Shown here in pieces: positions 22,115 to 29,088 of a stretch of DNA of 29,976 bases. Both the position numbers and the translations under genes were made by a program. Every line of letters begins with the position of its first letter. Within the stretch, counting starts at the first letter, position 1. A model generated the notes under the pieces. The model did not search any database, was not told where the DNA came from, and worked only from the letters and a program-made list of their open reading frames with translations. Source of the DNA: a virus; the IMG/VR virus record IMGVR_UViG_3300018429_000061, positions 1-29,976 of that record. One strand, written 5' to 3'.

Positions 22115-23401
22115 TTACTCCTTGCTAGAGGTCTGCTGCGGCGAGGGCGCCGAGCTGAGGTTGTTCGTCGGGATCAGCGGCTTGTCAGCCCAGTCCACGT
22201 CGTACTTCGGGAGGTTCTGGACCTGGCGGGCCTCGTTGAGCGTCATCAGACCCATGCCGACCGCGAGCTTCAGCGCGGCGATCTCCTTGGTCTTGTCGCC
22301 CTTCAAGACCTCGGCGAGGTCGAACTCGACGAACAAGCCCGAGAAGGCTGGCTCGGTGTCGATGAGCTGCGCTTGGATCGTCTCCTCGATCAGCGTCAGC
22401 CACGGGCCGAGGACCGTCGTGTAGAGCATCCGGTGCAGCTCGGCGATGTTCGAGTACGTCGCGTTGTCGAGGATGCCGAGCAACGGCTGCGGCACCTTGT
22501 AGACCGCGCCGATCTCCTCGCGCGTCAGCTTGCGCTGGTTGATGAGGTCGGCCTCGTGCGCGTTGGCGCCGGCGAGCTCCTTGTACTCGACGCCGTTGGG
22601 AAGGATCGCCGGCACGCCCGCGTTGGCGCCGCCGCTGTGCTGGTGGATGAAGTCGGCGCGCATCTCCTCGCGCTCGGTCGGCTCGAGCGTCACGCCCTCC
22701 GGCAGCTCAAGCGCGCCGGGCAGCCGAGCAGAGTTCTCGAGGTAGCCCTCCTGGTAGCGCTGCGCCGCGCGCTCGATGCGGACCGTCACGCCGAGCTGCT
22801 GAAGCGGCGACACCCCGATCTGGCCGTCCGGCGGCTCCCAGCGAAAATGCACCACGTCGTCGGGATCGACGGTCACGCGCTCGTCGAACTGCGTCGTCGC
22901 CCAGTACTCGACCGGGCCGCCCTTGCGGGCGTGCGCGGTCAGGTGCCGCCAGTCCAGCGGCCAGAGGCGCGTGGGCGGGCCGTGGCGCTCGTCGCGGGAC
23001 TTCGCCAGCACCCCGTTGCCGTGCAGCAGCATCGGGAAGATCGACCACTGCTTGAGCTGGCCGGGCGTGCAGCGAGGGGCCGGCGTGCCGAGCAGGTCGA
23101 CGAGACGGTGCTCATGGACGCGCTCGCGCTCGCCCTTGGAGTTGCGGCGATAGACCTTCAGCGGCAAGCGCGAGACCTGCTGCGTCAGGACGTCGCACGC
23201 CGCCGCGACGTAGGGCTGCGTGCGGTAGAGGTCGTTGTAGGAGACCGTCTTGCCGTCGAGCATCAGCAGCGACGACGTCCCGAAGTTCGACATCGGCACC
23301 GAGTTGCGCGCGAGTGACTGCCGCCCGGAGGGCGTGAGCTGCTTCGGCGAGTTCGGGTCGCCCTTGAGAAGGTGGCCCTCGCTCGTGACGAGAACCGTCA
23401 T
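22115..23401 (-). CDS. Portal protein (HK97 family)
   Basis: A 428-aa portal subunit. Family patterns visible include DVLTQQVSRLPLKVYRRNSK near the N-terminus, HGNGVLAKSRDERHGPPTRL, HFRWEPPDGQIGVSPLQQLG (portal core), LEPTEREEMRADFIHQHSGG, and the helix AVYKVPQPLLGILDNATYSN before the channel. Twelve copies form the DNA channel and dock the terminase. It overlaps the upstream membrane protein gene (ATGA) and ends 5 nt before the protease start. The length is normal and the call is firm. Confidence 0.95.
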   Translation of the reverse strand: MTVLVTSEGHLLKGDPNSPKQLTPSGRQSLARNSVPMSNFGTSSLLMLDGKTVSYNDLYRTQPYVAAACDVLTQQVSRLPLKVYRRNSKGERERVHEHRLVDLLGTPAPRCTPGQLKQWSIFPMLLHGNGVLAKSRDERHGPPTRLWPLDWRHLTAHARKGGPVEYWATTQFDERVTVDPDDVVHFRWEPPDGQIGVSPLQQLGVTVRIERAAQRYQEGYLENSARLPGALELPEGVTLEPTEREEMRADFIHQHSGGANAGVPAILPNGVEYKELAGANAHEADLINQRKLTREEIGAVYKVPQPLLGILDNATYSNIAELHRMLYTTVLGPWLTLIEETIQAQLIDTEPAFSGLFVEFDLAEVLKGDKTKEIAALKLAVGMGLMTLNEARQVQNLPKYDVDWADKPLIPTNNLSSAPSPQQTSSKE

Positions 23402-23715
23402 TCGACGTTACCTCCCGGCCTGGCCGGGGGCCGGTTGCTCGCGCCCGCGTTCGCGTCCCGCTCCGGTAGCCGCTGCACCATCACGACGTGCCGCCTCGGG
23501 ATCTCGAACGTGCCGGAGACGGGCTGCTCGCCGTCGCCCAGCAGCTTCGCGGAGTCCAGGTAGACGTACCGCAGGCCACGACGTCCGTAGCCGCGCAGCG
23601 AGTCGCCCTGCGACGTGGTGACGACGACGTCTCCCAGCCTGCGCGCGCGGACCCTGTCGGTTGTGGCGAGCCCGATGCTGACGAGCAGCAGGGCGAGGAG
23701 GATGAGGTCGATCAC
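23398..23715 (-). CDS. Small membrane-anchored protein between TerL and portal
   Basis: A 105-aa protein starting at a GTG that overlaps the terminase TGA (GTGA). It has an N-terminal hydrophobic helix (IDLILLALLLVSIGLA) followed by a basic anchor (RVRARR). A compact beta-rich domain follows (GDSLRGYGRRGLRYVYLDSA, then TFEIPRRHVVMVQRL), and then a Pro/Gly tail. Similar TM-plus-beta proteins are found at this spot in actinobacterial phages, but I know of no defined function. It is coupled on both sides, so it is probably made with the packaging and portal proteins. Confidence 0.7.
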   Translation of the reverse strand: MIDLILLALLLVSIGLATTDRVRARRLGDVVVTTSQGDSLRGYGRRGLRYVYLDSAKLLGDGEQPVSGTFEIPRRHVVMVQRLPERDANAGASNRPPARPGGNVE

Positions 23716-25394
23716 AGTGCCTCGATTCGGTGGTTGAACTTGGGCGGCTGCGGCGCAGTCGCGACGCGGCGGGCCATTGCGGTTGCGATCGCGCAGTCGA
23801 TGTACTCGACGTCGTCGCCGTCCTGGTGGCCGTGCTTGCGCTGGCCGCGGTTCTCGATCGGGGCGTCGAAGCGCCACCGCTCGCCCTTCACGGTCTTGGC
23901 GCGGGCGGCGAGGATCTGGTCGGTCAGCTCGTCGTCGCAGGGGTGCTCGACCTCCCGCTCGCCGATCGCGCCCGCGAGGCCCATCGAGGCGTCGGCCATC
24001 GGCGACGGGTCTTGGCTGTGCTCGATGACCTTGAGCCCGTGGTCGCGCTCGAGGTCGGTCGCCACCGCCTCGCCGTCAGCGTTGCGGTCGAAGACGACGC
24101 CGAGGATCTCGAAGCCGGCCTCCTTGAACGCGACGACGGCGGCGATCACGTCCTCGCGCGGGGTGCGCGTGCCGTCCCGCGGCGGGATCAGCACGGTCGG
24201 CTTGCCGATCCTCACGCGCTTGTACCGCCACCAGCCCTTGCGGCCCTTGATGTCGAGCTTCTCGCGGTCGTGCGGCTCGATCGGTACGACGGCTGTCGTG
24301 TCCCACACCCAGCCGATGTCGAGGCCGATGTAAATGCCGGCGCCGGGCGTCAGCGTCAGGCCCTCGACACCGCAGCGCCGCCAGTTGAGCGGGCTCACCG
24401 CGGCGTCCTCGCCGTGCATCCAGACGCCGCAGGCGAAGCGTGCCCACCGCGAGCTGGTCATCGACGGCGACCGCTTGCGGCCGCGGAGCTTCTGAAGGGT
24501 GTTGTTCGAGAGCGGGTTGACCTCCTTGACGAGCTTCAGATCCTCAAGATCGTCGGCGTCGTCAAGCGCCCACTCGTGCAGGCAAAAGTCGCGGGTGCGG
24601 ACGGTCGCGTACTTGCCTTCGCGCCTGAAGCCGCGCATCCGGTGGGCGTCGCGACGGATGCGACCGAGCGCCGACTTGTGCGACTCGCCCGCGGTCGAGA
24701 TCGTGATGATCTGCCCGTCGCGCGGGCCGAGGCCGTCAGCGAGGACGCCGTAAAGCGCGCCGTTGTCCTTGTGGCGATGCAGCTCGTCGACCAGGGCGAG
24801 GGTCGGGATGACGCCGTCGCCGGTGTCCTTGTCGCCGGAGATGACGCGAACGAAGCCCGAGTCGCGGCGGCTGCGGATCTCCTTGCTGCCCTTGCGGAGC
24901 AGGACGCGCTTTCGGAGCGCGGCGGCCTGCGGGAGCAGCTTGCCGTTCTTGCCCTTGCGCTCGACGAAGCCGCACGCCTGGTCGTAGAGGATGCGCGCTT
25001 GCGGCACCGCCGACGCCGCGATGTAGCACGCGGCGTCCGGCGTGTAGATCAGGTGGTAGAGCGCGAGCGCCGCGAGCAGCGTCGTCTTGCCGTTCTTCTT
25101 TGGCAGCAGGACGAGCGTCTCGGTGACGCCGTTGAAGTACGCCTCGAGGATCGTCCGTTGGAACGGCTCAAGGCGGAACGCCTTGCCGTTGTCGAGGACG
25201 AGGAACTTCTTGCAGAACGCCTCGAAGTGGTCGAGCGTGCCCGGCACGAGGTTGCGCTTCTGGCGACGGGCCTTCGGCGCGGCGGCGGCGAGCAGCCAGC
25301 CGAACAGCAGGAGGTGGATGCGGAGGGTCAGGAAGCGCGGCCGGCGGCGGCTACAGCTTGAAGTCGTCGTCCCCCTCGTCGTCGTCGATGCCAT
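23712..25394 (-). CDS. terL: Terminase large subunit
   Basis: A 560-aa packaging motor. The ATPase domain has the Walker A-like LVLLPKKNGKTT (around residue 101) and Walker B IPTLALVDELH (D203/E204). The nuclease domain begins with IYIGLDIGWVWDTTAVV (D358) and includes GVVFDRNADGEAV (D435), metal-binding acidic residues of the RNase H-like fold. PFRLEPFQ-like KAFRLEPFQRTIL precedes the ATPase. The chosen ATG (25394) lies inside the 3' end of the small-subunit gene and has GGAGG immediately upstream. The N-terminal ~45 residues are Ser/Thr/Arg-rich and atypical, so a downstream GTG near 25246 is possible. It cuts and translocates DNA into the prohead. Confidence 0.92.
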   Translation of the reverse strand: MASTTTRGTTTSSCSRRRPRFLTLRIHLLLFGWLLAAAAPKARRQKRNLVPGTLDHFEAFCKKFLVLDNGKAFRLEPFQRTILEAYFNGVTETLVLLPKKNGKTTLLAALALYHLIYTPDAACYIAASAVPQARILYDQACGFVERKGKNGKLLPQAAALRKRVLLRKGSKEIRSRRDSGFVRVISGDKDTGDGVIPTLALVDELHRHKDNGALYGVLADGLGPRDGQIITISTAGESHKSALGRIRRDAHRMRGFRREGKYATVRTRDFCLHEWALDDADDLEDLKLVKEVNPLSNNTLQKLRGRKRSPSMTSSRWARFACGVWMHGEDAAVSPLNWRRCGVEGLTLTPGAGIYIGLDIGWVWDTTAVVPIEPHDREKLDIKGRKGWWRYKRVRIGKPTVLIPPRDGTRTPREDVIAAVVAFKEAGFEILGVVFDRNADGEAVATDLERDHGLKVIEHSQDPSPMADASMGLAGAIGEREVEHPCDDELTDQILAARAKTVKGERWRFDAPIENRGQRKHGHQDGDDVEYIDCAIATAMARRVATAPQPPKFNHRIEAL

Positions 25395-25734
25395 GCGCCC
25401 TCCGAGATGCCGGTGTGAGTACGAGCACCTCCGCGAGCGCGCGGGCCTCGCGCTCGTAGTCGCGCGCCAGGCTGGCCCCTGGGTGCGCGAAGACGCGGCC
25501 GCTTTCCGGGTGCGTGGTGAACCCGACGCGCTCGGCCTCCACGCGGTACGTGTGCGCAAGTCGCAGGTAGTTCACGTAGTGCTCAAGCCGCGGGCGCAGC
25601 TCGGGCGTCCAGGTCTTCTGGTCCTTGAGGATCTTGAGCGTCGACTTCCAGAGTTCGAGCCACTCCGGGTTGCCGGCCTGCTGCTCCTCGATCAAGACAT
25701 CCGGCGGGATCTCAGCGGGAGGCGTTCGGGGCAT
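25351..25734 (-). CDS. terS: Terminase small subunit (P27-like)
   Basis: A 127-aa protein immediately upstream of TerL. It is mostly helical: EWLELWKSTLKILKDQKTWT, HYVNYLRLAHTYRVEAERVG, and DYEREARALAEVLVLTPASR. It ends in an acidic DDDEGDDDFKL tail. This matches the helical core and acidic C-terminus of P27-family small terminases that recognise packaging sites and recruit TerL. The ATG has GAGGT ~8 nt upstream. Its last 44 nt overlap the TerL start in another frame. Confidence 0.8.
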   Translation of the reverse strand: MPRTPPAEIPPDVLIEEQQAGNPEWLELWKSTLKILKDQKTWTPELRPRLEHYVNYLRLAHTYRVEAERVGFTTHPESGRVFAHPGASLARDYEREARALAEVLVLTPASRRAHGIDDDEGDDDFKL

Positions 25735-25740
25735 TTTCGG

Positions 25741-25979
25741 TACCTCGCGGGGTGCAGCCGGGAGGCGCCAGCGCGTGCGTATGTGCGCGCGTCAGAGACT
25801 ATGTGCCGGCTGAAAAGGTTTGGCGGGAACTATTTTTCACAGCGAGGGGGGCGCCAGCGTCCAATGGCTCTGGACCCGTGATGAGACGACCCCCCTCCCC
25901 CCGTCGCCGTCTGAGGCTCCAGCGGCTCTACGGGCCTTACAACGCCCCTGACAGGCGCTAGGCGGACAGCGGATCGGCT
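25741..25979. other. Intergenic region upstream of terminase, candidate packaging site
   Basis: No gene is convincing in these 239 nt. Visible structure comprises a C6-T-C6 tract at 25890-25902 flanked by CGAC/GTCG (25887-25890/25903-25906), and a 10-bp direct repeat GGCGCCAGCG at 25764-25773 and 25850-25859. There is an AT-rich patch (TATTTTTCA near 25831-25839) in otherwise GC-rich DNA, and a palindrome ATCGGCT/AGCCGAT (25973-25979/25982-25988) at the stop of the upstream gene. A site for TerS binding, a cos site or the packaging-operon promoter is plausible because packaging sites often lie beside terS; the sequence does not prove any of these. Confidence 0.4.
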
Positions 25980-26363
25980 CTAGCCGATGGCGTAGATCAG
26001 CACGTCGACCACCAGGCCGCCCTGCTCGATCGTCAGCACCATCTCGGTGCCGATGGCTGCGAAGTCCTCGCCGGTGGGCCGGTCGGCGAGCGTGGCCCGG
26101 TCGAAGAGATCCTTGTCGATGGTCAGCGTCGGGGCCATCCCGCTGAGCCCGGTGTCGAGCGTGCAGCACCATGCCGATCCGGTCAGGCCGAACCGTCCGC
26201 CTGCACGCTTGACCGACTTGAGCTGCCCGGCGTAGCTCGCAACGTCGCGCTCGGCTAGCGCGGTGCGCTGCTTGACCGTCACCTCGACCATGCAGCCCTC
26301 ATGGTCACGCAGCGTGTCGAGCGCACTATCGAAGGTCATCGGCGCGGCAGCGTTGGTCGTCAT
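25980..26363 (-). CDS. Hypothetical protein upstream of terminase
   Basis: A 127-aa soluble protein of unrecognised family. The sequence is predominantly beta (GCMVEVTVKQRTALAERDVA, GGRFGLTGSAWCCTLDTGLS, TEMVLTIEQGGLVVDVLIYA), suggesting a small barrel or sandwich. It has a good Shine-Dalgarno (GGGAGG, 6 nt before ATG) and starts 3 nt after the preceding 57-aa ORF. Its TAG stop sits inside a 16-bp near-palindrome (25973-25988). Confidence 0.7.
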   Translation of the reverse strand: MTTNAAAPMTFDSALDTLRDHEGCMVEVTVKQRTALAERDVASYAGQLKSVKRAGGRFGLTGSAWCCTLDTGLSGMAPTLTIDKDLFDRATLADRPTGEDFAAIGTEMVLTIEQGGLVVDVLIYAIG

Positions 26364-26366
26364 CGT

Positions 26367-26540
26367 CTACCTCCCGGTCGGCGAGTGCCAGTGAGATCGG
26401 AGAGCGTCAGTGTCGCCCTGGACTCGCGCAGTGCCGCAGCATTGCGCTGAAGCCGTGCGCCCAGCTCCAGCGGCCGGTACGCCAGCCTGCGCTACTCGCC
26501 TGATGCCCTTCGCGAAGGTAGCCGCGTCCATGCCGACCAT
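26367..26540 (-). CDS. Possible 57-aa protein filling the gap after the kinase
   Basis: A 57-aa ORF that begins 1 nt after the kinase stop and ends 3 nt before the next gene, which suggests a coupled operon member. It starts MVGMDAATFAKGIRRVAQAG, with a second possible ATG three codons in. It is basic, contains a Cys-Cys pair and is otherwise featureless. There is no strong Shine-Dalgarno, so translation would depend on coupling. The tight fit to both neighbours is the main support. Confidence 0.5.
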   Translation of the reverse strand: MVGMDAATFAKGIRRVAQAGVPAAGAGRTASAQCCGTARVQGDTDALRSHWHSPTGR

Positions 26541-26541
26541 C

Positions 26542-27057
26542 CTATGCCAGCTTCCAGTTGGTCAGGGTCGCGCGCAGCTCAGCTGCGTCGGTCGCGTGGG
26601 TGAAGCGCTCGAAGCCCTCGCGCAACGGGTCGATCGCCTCGTAGTCGCGGTACATCGAAGCGAGCTTGCCCTTCGGTACGCGGTCGCCCTCCGGGCGGGC
26701 GGCGTTGCGCTCGAGTACCTGCTCCCACGTCAGCGGGAAGATGACGAGGCTGATCGGCGCGCGGCAGCGTTGGGCGTAGCGCTTGAGGCTGGCGCGCGCG
26801 GCTGCGCTGATCGCCGTCGAGTCGAAGAGGACGACAGCGGCCGAGAACTCCAGCGCGTCGCGGGTCTGGTCGTAGGCCAGGTTGAAGGCGTCCCGCGTGA
26901 CGCGCTGGTCGCGTGGGCCAGTGCCGACGATCGCGCGGCACGCATCGACCGAGATGTGGATCACGCGGCCGGCGATGTTCTGCTCGGCGGCGGTCGACTT
27001 GCCAGAGCCCGGCATCCCGCATAGAGCGACGAGCGCCGGGCGCGGCGGTGTCAGCAT
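26542..27057 (-). CDS. P-loop polynucleotide/small-molecule kinase-like protein
   Basis: A 171-aa P-loop kinase. Walker A is GMPGSGKST (~14-22). A DSTAISAAARASLKRYA segment (~79-95) matches the D.T....R..L pattern of T4 polynucleotide-kinase-like and zeta-toxin-like kinases, and VPKGKLASMYRDYEAID is the lid-type helix. The fold would transfer the ATP gamma phosphate to a 5'-OH nucleic-acid end or a small substrate. It lies just upstream of the packaging genes and downstream of the HNH gene, so end repair of DNA or RNA is a reasonable idea. No phosphatase or ligase partner is visible in the window. The start overlaps the upstream gene by 7 nt. Confidence 0.8.
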   Translation of the reverse strand: MLTPPRPALVALCGMPGSGKSTAAEQNIAGRVIHISVDACRAIVGTGPRDQRVTRDAFNLAYDQTRDALEFSAAVVLFDSTAISAAARASLKRYAQRCRAPISLVIFPLTWEQVLERNAARPEGDRVPKGKLASMYRDYEAIDPLREGFERFTHATDAAELRATLTNWKLA

Positions 27058-27233
27058 CGACGGTCGAGGGTGACGGACGGGACCGGCGTGCTCGCAGCGG
27101 CGGCACGGGCAGCCCTCGCGAGCGCGGCCTGCTCCGGGGCGGTCGTGCGAGCGGCACGCGCGACTTGTGCCATCCCCTCAGTGAGAGTGGCGCCCTGTCG
27201 GTTCGGGGCCTCCTGTCGGATCGTCTTGTTCAT
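27051..27233 (-). CDS. Small Ala/Arg-rich hypothetical protein
   Basis: A 60-aa protein (MNKTIRQEAPNRQGATLTEG start) that continues as an Ala/Arg/Thr-rich, probably helical segment. No domain is recognised. Translation is supported by GAAGGGAG upstream of the ATG, a 4-nt overlap with the HNH gene and a 7-nt overlap with the kinase gene. The composition would suit a small nucleic-acid-binding or disordered adaptor protein, but nothing shows this. Confidence 0.6.
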   Translation of the reverse strand: MNKTIRQEAPNRQGATLTEGMAQVARAARTTAPEQAALARAARAAAASTPVPSVTLDRRC

Positions 27234-27535
27234 GCACTCGCTCCCTTCGATCGGTTGCAGCTCGCATGGGTGAGTCGCAGGTTCCACTCGTCGTCGGTAC
27301 CGCCAGCGCCGAGAGGCGTGATGTGGTCGACGTCGATCGCGTCCGCCAGGCCGATGCGCTTCTCGCAGAGCGGACAGTCGACGCCGCCCGCGAGCGCGCT
27401 CTCGATCATCCGGGCGCGGCGATCCTTGTGCCGGCGCTGCGACGTGGCCCGGCTCGACGGGCTGCGCTTCGCCGGGTGAAGCTCGCAGCGCGACCCGTTC
27501 GACGGGGCGCCACACACGGTGCAGGCACGTTGCAT
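27230..27535 (-). CDS. HNH endonuclease
   Basis: A 101-aa nuclease with the betabetaalpha-metal HNH core in its second half. C54/C57 (CPLC) bind structural zinc with C93, DVDH (H71) starts the catalytic motif, and WNLRLTHASCNRSKG supplies N85, H90 and N94, giving an HNN-type site. The N-terminus has an additional CTVCG...CELH cluster (C5, C8, C17, H20). Small HNH proteins next to terminase genes are known in cos-type phages to work with TerL in cleaving DNA during packaging. That role is likely here, although several small genes intervene. It could instead be a homing nuclease. Confidence 0.85.
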   Translation of the reverse strand: MQRACTVCGAPSNGSRCELHPAKRSPSSRATSQRRHKDRRARMIESALAGGVDCPLCEKRIGLADAIDVDHITPLGAGGTDDEWNLRLTHASCNRSKGASA

Positions 27536-27538
27536 CAG

Positions 27539-28138
27539 CTACTCCTCGCCAGGGCAGTCGTCGGAGCCATGCTCGGTCAGGCAGCGTGGGCACTCGGCCC
27601 GGTCGTGCGCCAGGCCGTCGATGTCAACGGTCGCAAGCGACTCGTTGCCGGCGTACTCCCAGCCCATGCGAGCGCGGCGGGCGAACAGCTCAAGGTGTGG
27701 GCCGGGCGAGACGCGCTCGACCATGTCGAGGAACGCCTCCGGTTTCTGCGAGTGCCGACGCTGACGGGGCCAGTGGAACGCGCTCTGGCCGACCTGCTCG
27801 TTAGCGGCCAGCGATCCGCGCCTGGCGAAGAGGACGAACTCCGTCGAGATGCGGTAGGTGCCGCCGAGGCCCGAGCCGGTGATCGGCTTGCACCACGTCA
27901 GCAGCGTCGAGGGCTTGAAGCCCCACGCTCGAGCGACGCGATAGGCGTCCTCGACATAGCGGTTGATCGTCCAGAGGTAGAGGTGCGAGTCGGGCGCCGC
28001 CCAGTGCCGCACGTTCAGCGCGGCGATCTCGTCAACGCTCAACGTCGGGTACGGCAGCGGCCGAGAGTCGCCGCCCTTCCATCCGTTGCCGCCCTTGATC
28101 GTCCAAGGCGGATCGGCCACAACGCATCGGAACAGCAT
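27539..28138 (-). CDS. MT-A70-family adenine N6-methyltransferase
   Basis: A 199-aa protein with the catalytic DPPW motif at residues 9-12. YPTLSVDEIAAL and HLYLWTINRYVEDAYRVARA are the conserved MT-A70 segments, and RRHSQKPEAFLDMVERVSPG with LELFARR forms the AdoMet-binding end. It methylates adenine N6 in DNA (bacterial members) using S-adenosylmethionine. The last ~20 residues add a CPRC...H...C cluster that may bind zinc. No cognate restriction enzyme is visible, so it is probably an orphan modification enzyme that protects phage DNA from host restriction. The start is supported by GGAGG 8 nt upstream. Confidence 0.9.
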   Translation of the reverse strand: MLFRCVVADPPWTIKGGNGWKGGDSRPLPYPTLSVDEIAALNVRHWAAPDSHLYLWTINRYVEDAYRVARAWGFKPSTLLTWCKPITGSGLGGTYRISTEFVLFARRGSLAANEQVGQSAFHWPRQRRHSQKPEAFLDMVERVSPGPHLELFARRARMGWEYAGNESLATVDIDGLAHDRAECPRCLTEHGSDDCPGEE

Positions 28139-28514
28139 TCGTCGCCTCCACCGTCGAGATGGAGCCCGACCCCTGACGGACCAGAAGCGCGGCCTCTCCC
28201 AAGGCCGAGAAGGTAAGACCGCGAGAGCCGATCCCCGCGGTGGCCAGTCGCTACCCGGCGCTTGTATCCCAGTCGCCTGCGGCTAGCTTCAGGCGAGGGG
28301 CCGAACGCAGAGGAAGGTCGACCCGCCGAGGCGGTCGCTTCTTGCGCGGCAGCCGGGCGCGTCCCGGCACGTTGAAGTTCTGCCGCCGACCACGCAGCAC
28401 CGGCCCAGGAAGCAGAAAGCCGCTCAGACCCGTGCTGGGGGAGCGGCCGAGGAACTGCGGGCGTAGTTCGCCCAGGGCATGAAGGTACGGAATCGTGCGG
28501 ATGGAAGACCGAGA
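28139..28514. other. 376-nt gap without a confident gene
   Basis: No tRNA or classical terminator was found. On the minus strand an open frame runs from the TGA of the 56-aa gene (28515) to a TAG at 28251. Its only conventional start is GTG at 28400, giving 49 aa (rich in Arg/Pro, containing RQNFNVPGRARLPRKKRPPR), and it has no Shine-Dalgarno. GC at third positions is only moderately high, so coding is uncertain. The region separates the accessory/early genes from the methyltransferase and may hold a promoter for the leftward operon, but no clear -35/-10 pair is visible. Confidence 0.4.
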
Positions 28515-28685
28515 TCAGGCCCCAGGGCCACGGCTGCGAGCCGCCCACGCCGCTATCCGACGCGCAATCTCGGCCTGCGACCAGTAGGCGACGAACTCGC
28601 GACGGAAGTGCGGGTTGCGCCAAAGGACCGCCGCGCTGAACCCGGCGAGCAACAGGACAAAGGCGACGCCGACGATGTCAGGCAT
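28515..28685 (-). CDS. 56-aa single-pass membrane protein
   Basis: It starts MPDIVGVAFVLLLAGFSAAV, an immediate hydrophobic helix of about 18 residues, followed by WRNPHFRREFVAYWS and a basic helical tail. Its ATG lies within the last codons of the preceding gene (8-nt overlap) with GGAAG ~9 nt upstream. Function unknown. The frame stays open for 87 codons beyond its TGA (see findings). Confidence 0.5.
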   Translation of the reverse strand: MPDIVGVAFVLLLAGFSAAVLWRNPHFRREFVAYWSQAEIARRIAAWAARSRGPGA

Positions 28686-28905
28686 TCTCAAACTTCCGGT
28701 AGGTGACGATGGCGGTCCAGTAGTCGTCCCCGGAGACTTCCTGCATCGCGGCGTGCGACACCGACAGGATCTCGAAGCCGTCCTTCTCCAGCTTGCGGAT
28801 CTCCGTGTCGACGGAGTTCTCCAAGGCGATGATGCCGCTGCCGGCCGCGACGTCGAGGACAGTAGTGCCGGTGATGTGAGGAGAGGGTGATTCGTCGTCA
28901 GCCAT
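28678..28905 (-). CDS. Hypothetical 75-aa protein
   Basis: A small soluble protein: an N-terminal beta segment (TGTTVLDVAAGSGIIALENS), a helix (VDTEIRKLEKDGFEILSVSH) and a final strand (YWTAIVTYRKFEN). The 'KLEKDGFEILSV...' pattern is like small alpha/beta DUF4177-type proteins, but I cannot assign a family. It overlaps the next gene by 8 nt. The Shine-Dalgarno is weak. Confidence 0.6.
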   Translation of the reverse strand: MADDESPSPHITGTTVLDVAAGSGIIALENSVDTEIRKLEKDGFEILSVSHAAMQEVSGDDYWTAIVTYRKFENA

Positions 28906-28914
28906 GCTCGAATC

Positions 28915-29088
28915 CTATGACCGATAGCGGCGCGCTCGCAGGCCGTCGCGCTCGTCGAGTTCGTTCTCCCACGGGAACACGCGCTTGACCTTGCGGTGTT
29001 CGCTGTCATGGGCGCGCTGGTCCGCGCAGCGCTTGCACTGGCAGGTGTAGAGACCCGTGCAACGGCGAGGACGGCGCCGCCGGCTCAC
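28915..29088 (-). CDS. Small Cys-rich, probably zinc-binding protein
   Basis: A 57-aa protein. The GTG start overlaps the stop of the HTH protein (GTGA), which I prefer to the longer in-frame ATG at 29112 because of that coupling. A very basic N-terminus (VSRRRRPRRC) precedes CTGLYTCQCKRC, a cluster of four Cys, and then ADQRAHDSEH with two His. A zinc-knuckle-like nucleic-acid-binding protein is likely. Function unknown. Confidence 0.6.
   Translation of the reverse strand: MSRRRRPRRCTGLYTCQCKRCADQRAHDSEHRKVKRVFPWENELDERDGLRARRYRS

Noticed and set aside
22013-23317. 434-aa rightward ORF antisense to the portal gene
   Set aside because: Shadow of the portal coding strand; no domain, no ribosome-binding site.
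23730-25361. 543-aa rightward ORF antisense to terminase
   Set aside because: Shadow of TerL with biased, domain-free sequence.
28039-28623. 194-aa leftward ORF across the gap
   Set aside because: Overlaps the methyltransferase start and the 56-aa gene in another frame; low-complexity Arg/Ser/Ala sequence with no domain.
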